DNA of 64,000 bases. Origin: Candidatus Eiseniibacteriota bacterium. GTDB taxonomy: Bacteria > Orphanbacterota > Orphanbacteria > Orphanbacterales > Orphanbacteraceae. Numbering within the stretch: the stretch's first letter is position 1; each line of letters starts with the position of its first letter. The translations under genes and the position numbers were made by a program. The stretch is taken from positions 124,001 through 188,000 of the forward strand of contig JAJCZU010000002.1 in assembly GCA_029262235.1 (NCBI GenBank), in the 5' to 3' direction. Below, piece after piece: positions 57,633 through 64,000 of this stretch. Below the pieces are notes generated by a model that was given only the letters and a program-made list of their open reading frames with translations, was not told where the DNA came from and did not search any database.

Positions 57633-59411
57633 TTACGTAACCGGGCCCAGGCCGAGCAGCGTAAGAACCGCGGTCACGACACCCATCAGACCTTCCCCTG
57701 CAATGAGCCCCGACGCCACCGCAATCGCGAAGATCTTGGCCGACTCGGGCGAGCGCGACTTCCAGAGCACGAGTAACAGCGAACCGATGAACATCGCCAC
57801 GGAGTAAAACGCGGGCACGATGAACGCGATCCCGAACGCGAGGCCGCTCGGCAGCACGGATCGGAGCGCGGGCGCGTATTTCCGCAGCACCGGCACGAGA
57901 ACACCGAACAGCGCACCGCAGAGAATCGCGATCTCGGCGTGCGGCGGGAGCTGGTCGAAGCCGTTCGAAAGCAGCTCGGCCATCGCGCGCCAGGCGTGGG
58001 CCGCGGGCGCGGGCAGTTCCGTTCCGCCGATTTCGTACGCGGTGTCGAACAGCTTGTAGATCGCCGTGCAGACCGGGATACCTGCCGCGATTCCGATGCA
58101 CTGCGCGATGATCTGCTTGCGCGGCGACGCGCCGAGCAGGCGTCCGGCCTTCAGGTCGTGCATCATGTCGCCCGCCTGTGAAGCGCCGGCGGACGTGATC
58201 CCGGCCGCCATGAGGTTCGTGGTGGTATTCCCCGGCGAGATGCCGCCGAACACGAGCTGCGTCACTTTCCCCATGCCGCCCACGGGATTGATATCGGTTT
58301 CGCCGGTCGAGCGAACGGCGATCATCGCGAGAATCGAACTCATCGCGACGGCGATGACGGTCATGTACGGCGGAATCTCGAACACGCGCCACGCAACGAA
58401 AGACGCGAGCACCGTACCGGCTGTAAGCCCGATCAGCCACCACGAGTTCGGCACCTGCTCGCCCACCACGACACCACCGGTGCTCGCCCGGTCGCTCCGC
58501 TTGAACGTGTTCAGGATCGTGCGCCAGGAGAGCGCGAGATTCGTAAGCGCGTCGGCCACCATGATCGCGACGCCGGGCCAGAGAATCCATCCGCGCGGCC
58601 CGTCCTGGTAGCTCATGATGCCGCCTTCGGCCCAGCCGTTCGCCTGCGCGATCGGCCCGATGATCGCCCAGCTGACGAAAGCCCCCGCAAAGAGCGAAGC
58701 GCCGACGCGCGGCCCGATCAGGATCCCGGCGCCGAACATGAGCGGGCTCAAATAGATCGAGAAGCCCCAGGCCCCGATTGCGCCGAGGCCGATCCATTCC
58801 ATCGGGGGCGCCTGAATCTGCGGTACGAAGAACGCCACGATCGTGAAGAGCGCGGCTGCCATCGCCCAGCGTACGAGCGCGCTTGCCTGCGCGACCGCTG
58901 TCGAACCTTTCGCGAACATCGAGAGAATGGTTTCGGCGGTCGCGGTGCCCGTGGGGAAGCGGAGCTTCTCGACCACGACCATTTGATTGCGTAGCGGGAC
59001 GGCGTAGAATACGCCGAGATAGCCGACGGCGAACGCCCATAATACGAGTTCGCCGTACGACAGTTTCGTACCGAGCATGCCGAGTGCGGGGATCGCCGAA
59101 AGCAGTCCCGCGGCGGACGTCATGGCGCCCGCAGCCGACCCGGCTGTCTGTGTTATGTTCGTCTCAAGTATCGTGTAGGCGCGGGCGCCGGTTGCGCGGT
59201 GGATCGCCGACCAGATCGAATAGCCCAGGATCGCCGCGATCAGCGAGCCGCCGATCGACCAGCCGGTGCGGAGGCCGAAGTAGATGTTCATCGATGAGAT
59301 GACGAGACCGAGCAGGCATCCGGTCGCCACGGCGCGAAGAGTGAACTGCGCTTCGCCCGGCAGCGGGTCGTGAATCTGTTCGGGCGGGCGTGAAAAGCTC
59401 GGTTCGGACAT
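57633..59411 (-). CDS. OPT-family oligopeptide transporter
   Basis: The protein has 592 residues from the ATG at 59409-59411 (AGAGGAAG upstream). It has about 14-16 hydrophobic segments. Family motifs are SSMNIYFGLRTGWSIGGSLI (the conserved NxYxGLxxG), NQMVVVEKLRFPTGTATAE (the FPxGxA motif), TAGSAAGAMTSAAG and FAIAVASGLIAGEGLMGV. Bacterial OPT proteins are thought to import small peptides or metal chelates by proton symport. The M29 aminopeptidase nearby on the other strand could process imported peptides. The stop lies two bases from the SprT-like gene stop. Confidence 0.9.
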   Translation of the reverse strand: MSEPSFSRPPEQIHDPLPGEAQFTLRAVATGCLLGLVISSMNIYFGLRTGWSIGGSLIAAILGYSIWSAIHRATGARAYTILETNITQTAGSAAGAMTSAAGLLSAIPALGMLGTKLSYGELVLWAFAVGYLGVFYAVPLRNQMVVVEKLRFPTGTATAETILSMFAKGSTAVAQASALVRWAMAAALFTIVAFFVPQIQAPPMEWIGLGAIGAWGFSIYLSPLMFGAGILIGPRVGASLFAGAFVSWAIIGPIAQANGWAEGGIMSYQDGPRGWILWPGVAIMVADALTNLALSWRTILNTFKRSDRASTGGVVVGEQVPNSWWLIGLTAGTVLASFVAWRVFEIPPYMTVIAVAMSSILAMIAVRSTGETDINPVGGMGKVTQLVFGGISPGNTTTNLMAAGITSAGASQAGDMMHDLKAGRLLGASPRKQIIAQCIGIAAGIPVCTAIYKLFDTAYEIGGTELPAPAAHAWRAMAELLSNGFDQLPPHAEIAILCGALFGVLVPVLRKYAPALRSVLPSGLAFGIAFIVPAFYSVAMFIGSLLLVLWKSRSPESAKIFAIAVASGLIAGEGLMGVVTAVLTLLGLGPVT

Positions 59412-59515
59412 AACTTCCTCTTGTATGGGATTTTCAGATCGTCTGGAATTATTGATTCGGCCCGTCAAGGCTAGCGAACCGTCCCGCGCGGGGCAACAGG
59501 AAAGCGTTCGAATCC

Positions 59516-60430
59516 ATGATGCGTGTCTATCTCGTGCTCGGAATGCTGCTCCTGGCGCTCGGCGCCGGCCAGATCGGACTGCGTTACGAAGCGCTTCCGG
59601 TGCGCATGGCGACGCATTTCGATCTTCTCGGCAATCCGAACGGCTGGGCGCCGAAGGGCCGTCTTTTCGTACTGCATTTTGTGGTTCTTGCGGCTACATA
59701 CCTGACGTTCGCCGGCCTGCTCGTGCTCTCGCGGCGCGGGGGTCGTGAATACCTGCGCGTCCCGCACGTACCAAACCGGAAGCTCTGGCTTTCCCCCCCG
59801 CATGAAACGAAGGCCCGGAACCTGATCGAACGTACGATGGCCCTGATCGGCCTCGCCACTCTTCTGTTTCTGCTCGTGATCTTCGAGTATGTGTTCCGCG
59901 CCAACCTGCGTGATCCCGTGCGCCTGCCGCCGGAGATGGCGTTCGTTGTCGCGGCGTTCGTGATCCTCGTCGTCGGGGCGTCGGTCGCGCTTTCGATGCG
60001 GTTCTCCCGCCCGCCGGGGAACAGCACCCTCCGCACGGTTCTCGTGTTGGCACTGGCGATGACAACGAGTCTCGGGCTTGTTTCGTGCGCGGCGCGCGGG
60101 GCGTATCCCGCGGCCCGGCTCGGGGCGGAGCAGACGGGCGTCGCCTCCTACTACGCGGACGAGTTCGCGGGGAGGCCGACGGCGAACGGTGAGATCTTCG
60201 ATCCGCGCAAACTTTCGGCCGCCCATAAAACGCTGCCGTTCGGTACCGTGGTTCTCGTTACGAATCTCGACAACGGCCGCACGCTTCGTTTACGGATCAA
60301 CGATCGCGGCCCGTTCATTCCCGGGCGTATTATCGACGTATCGGAGAAAGCCGCGGAAGAGCTGGGCTTCAAAATCGCGGGCATCGCCAGGGTGCGAATC
60401 GAAATCGTTTCGATGGGCGAGGGCAGGTGA
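59516..60430 (+). CDS. DUF1648 membrane domain fused to an RlpA-like double-psi barrel
   Basis: The protein has 304 residues. The N-terminal part is a DUF1648 protein: LPVRMATHFDLLGNPNGWAP in the first loop and about four membrane helices ending near MRFSRPP (residue 161). Directly after is a second signal-like segment, LVLALAMTTSLGLVSCAARG, with a lipobox LVSC. The rest is an RlpA-like domain: GVASYYADEFAGRPTANGE, AAHKTLPFGTVVLVTNL, RINDRGPFIPGRIIDVS and FKIAGIARVRIEI. The conserved His and Asp of lytic RlpA are present. It is either a true fusion or two genes with an internal start at 59996. Confidence 0.75.
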   Translation: MMRVYLVLGMLLLALGAGQIGLRYEALPVRMATHFDLLGNPNGWAPKGRLFVLHFVVLAATYLTFAGLLVLSRRGGREYLRVPHVPNRKLWLSPPHETKARNLIERTMALIGLATLLFLLVIFEYVFRANLRDPVRLPPEMAFVVAAFVILVVGASVALSMRFSRPPGNSTLRTVLVLALAMTTSLGLVSCAARGAYPAARLGAEQTGVASYYADEFAGRPTANGEIFDPRKLSAAHKTLPFGTVVLVTNLDNGRTLRLRINDRGPFIPGRIIDVSEKAAEELGFKIAGIARVRIEIVSMGEGR

Positions 60431-61746
60431 ACGAAGCGCCCGCGAACGACTTCGAGAAGCGGCCGAACCGTACGTTCCTCGCGCTCTCGTTTCCGGTGCT
60501 TCTCTCACTGATCGCCGAACCGCTCACGGGCCTTGTCGACACGATGTTCGTCGCGCGACTCGGGGCGAGCCCGCTGGCGGCGCTCGGTATCGGCACGGTG
60601 CTTCTCTCGAGCATCTACTGGATCTTCAACTTTCTCGGCATTGCCACGCAGACTTCCGTCGCCCGCCTCTCCGGGAAGGGCGACGACGCGGGCGCGGGAT
60701 CCCTCGTTTCGCTCGCGCTCCTGTTCGCAACCGTGCTCGGCATTGCGGGCGCGATCGGGGGCTGGTTCGCGTTTCCGCGTGTCGTCGAACTCATGGGGGG
60801 CGAAGGGCTCGTGCGCGAGCAGGCGCTCGTCTACATTAAAGTGCGGCTGCTCGGGTCGCCCGCGATTCTGCTGACAACGGTCGTTTTCGGGGCGTTTCGC
60901 GGCCTCCGGCGCATGCGCGTCCCGCTTGCGATCGCGATTTTGATCAACGTCGTGAATATTATCCTGGACGCTCTTCTCATTCCGGTCGTCGGTATTGTAG
61001 GAGCGGCGGGCGCGACGGCGGCCAGCCAGTGGCTCGGCGCGATCGTGTCGGTCGTCGTGCTCAGCAGGAACATGCGCGTGCCCGAGCGCGTTCACTGGGC
61101 CGACGCGCGCAATCTGCTCGTAATCGGGGGCGACATGTTCGTGCGCACGGGCATGCTCACGCTGTTTCTGCTGCTCGCCACGCGGTCGGCCAACCGGCTC
61201 GGCGTGGAGGCCGGGGCGGCGCATCAGTCCATTCGCCAGGTCTGGTTCTTTACCGCGCTCGTACTCGACGCGTATGCGGCCGCCGCGCAGAGCCTGATCG
61301 GCTACTACCTGGGCGGAGAGCGCGTGGCCCGGGCGCGTCGCGTGGCGAAAACGGCCTGCGTCTGGGGCTTCGTGACCGGAACCGCGCTCGCGATCGGCAT
61401 GATCGCGCTTACGAAACCGGCGGCATTCGTGCTGCTGCCCGAGTCGGCGCGCGCCATCTTTCCGCTCGCGTGGTTTCTCTCGGCGATGGCGCAGCCGATG
61501 AACGCGCTTTCGTTCGTGACGGACGGCATTCATATGGGCACGGGAGATTATCGTTTCCTGCGAAACGGGATGATCGTCGCCACGGGGGTCTCCGCGCTGC
61601 TGCTTCTTGCCGTGGACCGGTCGCCCGACGGCACGCTCGCCGTGATCTGGCTCGTCACCGCGGCCTGGATCGCGATGCGGACCGCGTGGGGCATGGCCCG
61701 CATCTGGCCGGGGTGGGGGAAAGCCCCCCTGAGGCCTCCAAACTAG
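60427..61746 (+). CDS. MATE-family efflux transporter (DinF-like)
   Basis: The protein has 439 residues from a GTG overlapping the preceding TGA. Twelve membrane helices are evident, in two related halves: FLALSFPVLLSLIAEPLTGL, VDTMFVARLGASPLAALGIG, LLTTVVFGAFRGLRRMRVPL and the second-half counterpart FTALVLDAYAAAAQSLIG with GYYLGGE. These match the MATE fold, and DMFVRTGMLTLFLLLATRSA is typical of the DinF branch. It probably exports organic cations or toxic compounds using a Na+ or H+ gradient. Confidence 0.9.
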   Translation: MNEAPANDFEKRPNRTFLALSFPVLLSLIAEPLTGLVDTMFVARLGASPLAALGIGTVLLSSIYWIFNFLGIATQTSVARLSGKGDDAGAGSLVSLALLFATVLGIAGAIGGWFAFPRVVELMGGEGLVREQALVYIKVRLLGSPAILLTTVVFGAFRGLRRMRVPLAIAILINVVNIILDALLIPVVGIVGAAGATAASQWLGAIVSVVVLSRNMRVPERVHWADARNLLVIGGDMFVRTGMLTLFLLLATRSANRLGVEAGAAHQSIRQVWFFTALVLDAYAAAAQSLIGYYLGGERVARARRVAKTACVWGFVTGTALAIGMIALTKPAAFVLLPESARAIFPLAWFLSAMAQPMNALSFVTDGIHMGTGDYRFLRNGMIVATGVSALLLLAVDRSPDGTLAVIWLVTAAWIAMRTAWGMARIWPGWGKAPLRPPN

Positions 61747-61758
61747 GGGTTCAGCGTA

Positions 61759-62469
61759 ATGAGACGATCTGATAAGCTCTCCCCGTCAGCCAAAGGGGGA
61801 GACGATTCATTGCAGTTCGGTGATGTGACCATCGATTTCAGGAAATCCCTTCCGATTTTTCCCCTTCCCGACAGCGTGCTCCTGCCGAGCGGCCAGATGC
61901 CCCTGCACATTTTCGAACCCCGCTATCGTGCCATGACGTCCGAAGCGCTCGACTCGTTCGGTCTCATCGCAATGGGAACGTTCGACGGGCCGGTGAGCCA
62001 GGAGGAATACTGGAACGGATTTCCGCCTCTCAAGCCATCCATGTGCGCCGCGAGTATTCGCGACTGGAAGAAACTCCCCGACGGCCGCTATCTGATCGTG
62101 CTGCTCGGACTCTGCCGCGTGCGCCTTCTGAAGGAAGAGCCCAACGAACCGTATCGCCGCGCGTTTTTCGAGCCGACAGAACCGGATCCCGTCGACCAGT
62201 CGCTGCTTGCGATGGAGCGCGCCGAGTTGCTGCAGCTCCTTTCCGATCCCTATCTGCGCGGCATCGAAGATGTGCGCGAGCTCAGGTCCGACGCCGATGC
62301 GGGGGCGGAGACGACGGCCCTGATCGATCGAAGCATCATGGTGTTCGCCCCTGACGCGGCGCTTCGCTATCAGATGCTGGAAGAAGTCAATCCGCGCAAG
62401 CGCGCGACCTTTCTGGTCAAGCAGATCGAGACCGTGCGGGAGCTGATTCAGAGACGTTCACAGAATTGA
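61759..62469 (+). CDS. LON peptidase substrate-binding (N-terminal) domain protein
   Basis: The protein has 236 residues. The Lon N domain is visible: LPIFPLPDSVLLPSGQMPLH and IFEPRYRAM, then DGRYLIVLLGLCRVRLLKE. The C-terminal ~90 residues are helical (AMERAELLQLLSDPYLRG, then VNPRKRATFLVKQIETV). No AAA+ or protease domain is present. Such stand-alone proteins are common and their role is unclear. The true start may be a few codons later than the ATG at 61759. It is 12 bp downstream of the MATE gene. Confidence 0.85.
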   Translation: MRRSDKLSPSAKGGDDSLQFGDVTIDFRKSLPIFPLPDSVLLPSGQMPLHIFEPRYRAMTSEALDSFGLIAMGTFDGPVSQEEYWNGFPPLKPSMCAASIRDWKKLPDGRYLIVLLGLCRVRLLKEEPNEPYRRAFFEPTEPDPVDQSLLAMERAELLQLLSDPYLRGIEDVRELRSDADAGAETTALIDRSIMVFAPDAALRYQMLEEVNPRKRATFLVKQIETVRELIQRRSQN

Positions 62470-62537
62470 ACCGAGCCGCAAGCGCACCCCGGCCATTCAA
62501 TGGAATTTGATCATTCAAGTAATGACAGGAGGATAGT

Positions 62538-64000
62538 ATGCGTCGATTGGTCGTTTGCGGCCTGCTCGCTCTGGGAATCGTAACCGGCGGAGCCACGGCC
62601 CTTGCCGCGGAGCCGCACGGCGGAATGCTTCGCTTCCCCGATGTAAGCAAGACCCACATCGTATTTCTGTATGCCAACGATCTCTGGAAGGTGCCGAAGA
62701 CGGGCGGGACGGCCACGCTGGTGGCATCGCCCCCCGGCATGGAACTGTTCCCCCGGTTCGACAGAACGGGCACGAAGATCGCGTTTGCCGGTAACTACGA
62801 CGGCGACCAGGACCTCTACGTGGTCGCGGCTGACGGCGGCGTGCCTCGCCGTGTGACGCATCATCCGGCAAACGAACTCTTCTCCGACTGGACCGCCGAC
62901 GGGCGCCTGATCTTTTCGACGTTCGGTTTCGGTGTCTATCCGCGCGCGGTGGAACTATACGCGGTATCAGCCGAAGGAGGGCTTCCTGCTCGTCTCCCTG
63001 TCCCGTACGGCGCGAACGGCACGATCTCCGACGACGGCGAATGGCTCGCCTATATGCCGAACACGCGCGACACGCGAACCTGGAAAAGGTATCGGGGCGG
63101 TCTCGCAAGTGATATCTGGCTCTTCAATCTTAAAAATCTTACATCCAAAAAGATTACCGACTGGGAAGGTACCGATACGTTCCCGATGTGGCACGGAAAG
63201 AAGGTCTATTATCTTTCCGACAACGGCCCGGCGCACCGCCTGAACATCTGGGTCTACGATATGGCAACCGGCAGCCGCAGCCAGATCACGAAACACACCG
63301 AGTACGATGCCAAGTGGCCCGCCATCGGGCCGGGTTCGAACGGCGAAGGGGAGATCGTCTACCAGCTCGGCCCGGAACTCCGCCTTCTGAATCTCGGTAC
63401 GAATGCTTCCGTGCCGGTCAATGTGTCGATTCCGGGCGCTCGCCCGAAACTCCGCGAGCAGCGGAAGAGCACGAACGATCTCGTGTACAACGCGCGCATT
63501 TCGTCGACGGGCAAGCGCGCCGTGGTAGAAGCGCGCGGCGACATCTGGACGCTCCCCGCGAAAGAGGGGAACCCGCTGAACCTGACGCGCACGTCGGGCG
63601 TGGCCGAACGCGACCCCGCGTGGAGCCCGGACGGACGCTGGATCGCGTACTTCTCTGACGCTTCCGGCGGCTACGAGCTCTATACCGTGCAGTCCGACGG
63701 CGCGGGGGAGCGGAAGAAGCGCACGAGCCTGGGCAAGGGCTTTCTCTATACGCCGACGTGGTCGCCCGACTCGAAGCGCATCGCGTTTTACGACGAAGCG
63801 CGCAATCTCTACATCCTGAACCTTGCGGATGGTAAAACGACGATTGTCGATCAGTACGGGGACAACGCAAACCCGCGCGTGAGCTGGTCGCACGACTCGA
63901 ACTGGATCACGTACAGAAATCTACCTGACGAGTACGCGCCGGCGTCGATCTGGATCTACGACGTGAAGCGGAACAAGAAGCACCAGGTCACCAGCGGCAT
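62538..64000 (+). CDS. Tricorn-type protease homologue, N-terminal beta-propeller (runs off right edge)
   Basis: At least 487 residues are visible. AGGAGG lies upstream of the ATG at 62538. The signal peptide ends ATALAAEPHG. Repeated propeller blades follow: LRFPDVSKTHIVFLYANDLW, LFPRFDRTGTKIAFAGNYDG, DPAWSPDGRWIAYFSDASGG and TPTWSPDSKRIAFYDE. These are the TolB/tricorn type of six- or seven-blade propeller. Full tricorn homologues continue with a second propeller, a PDZ domain and an S41-like serine protease core, none of which is inside the window. The protein is probably periplasmic and degrades peptides. Confidence 0.8.
   Translation, partial: MRRLVVCGLLALGIVTGGATALAAEPHGGMLRFPDVSKTHIVFLYANDLWKVPKTGGTATLVASPPGMELFPRFDRTGTKIAFAGNYDGDQDLYVVAADGGVPRRVTHHPANELFSDWTADGRLIFSTFGFGVYPRAVELYAVSAEGGLPARLPVPYGANGTISDDGEWLAYMPNTRDTRTWKRYRGGLASDIWLFNLKNLTSKKITDWEGTDTFPMWHGKKVYYLSDNGPAHRLNIWVYDMATGSRSQITKHTEYDAKWPAIGPGSNGEGEIVYQLGPELRLLNLGTNASVPVNVSIPGARPKLREQRKSTNDLVYNARISSTGKRAVVEARGDIWTLPAKEGNPLNLTRTSGVAERDPAWSPDGRWIAYFSDASGGYELYTVQSDGAGERKKRTSLGKGFLYTPTWSPDSKRIAFYDEARNLYILNLADGKTTIVDQYGDNANPRVSWSHDSNWITYRNLPDEYAPASIWIYDVKRNKKHQVTSG

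Noticed and set aside
57313-59040. Minus-strand open frame of 575 codons within the OPT gene
   Set aside because: Arg/Asp-rich shadow of the transporter reading frame.

Overview
The window comes from a GC-rich bacterial chromosome. One secreted protein ends in a FlgD/type IX-type C-terminal sorting domain. There are also dockerin-like secreted proteins, a lipoprotein with carboxypeptidase-regulatory-like domains, an ECF sigma factor overlapping a Ser/Thr kinase-TPR gene, an M29 aminopeptidase and a tricorn-type beta-propeller. Together these suggest a member of the FCB group or a nearby high-GC candidate phylum (for example Eisenbacteria- or Krumholzibacteria-like). This placement is inference. 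No rRNA, tRNA or universal marker gene was seen to fix it.

Layout. 1-1551: the start of a secreted protein and a PA0069-type radical SAM protein. 1564-13043: a plus-strand defence island with a PD-(D/E)XK nuclease pair, HsdM, a GmrSD-like DUF262/DUF1524 protein, a second HsdM, HsdS, HsdR and a DUF3883 protein. Base composition changes sharply inside the second hsdM and inside hsdR, so the island is a recombination mosaic. 13098-15307: an AT-rich secreted EF-hand protein and a lipoprotein. 15403-17414: a tight minus-strand operon of an NNMT-like methyltransferase, a minimal AdoMet decarboxylase-like protein and a SET-ArsR fusion. I rank this as the best candidate for an undescribed system. 17831-29715: an HDOD protein, a DegT aminotransferase with a one-module NRPS-like A-T-TE enzyme, a dihaem cytochrome c, an SGNH protein, the ECF/kinase pair and a secreted protein. 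29858-35773: FeoAB, an SGNH protein, an acyltransferase-3 and the sorting-domain protein. 36104-39339: a lethal-factor-like metalloprotease with three N-terminal repeats, followed by two small genes that may include its immunity partner.

39536-49228 is a second accessory region. A PaeR7I/XhoI-type restriction-modification pair sits between a truncated NtrC-type regulator and a truncated, frameshifted copy of the neighbouring metallo-beta-lactamase gene. An AT-richer five-gene operon follows: two membrane proteins, a soluble histidine kinase, an output-less response regulator and an M20 peptidase. From 49229 the GC-rich chromosome resumes with an SDR/DUF2867 protein, three tandem dockerin-like paralogues, an alpha/beta hydrolase, a MOSC protein, M48, M29 and SprT-like peptidases, an OPT transporter, a DUF1648-RlpA fusion, a MATE transporter, a LON-domain protein and the N-terminal part of a tricorn homologue.

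Two sequence-level themes recur. Gene junctions in the GC-rich part often carry short tandem repeats (9-20 bp units), each site with its own unit. A family of long perfect or near-perfect palindromes with a GTAAAC/GTTTAC core lies beyond the 3' ends of several genes.
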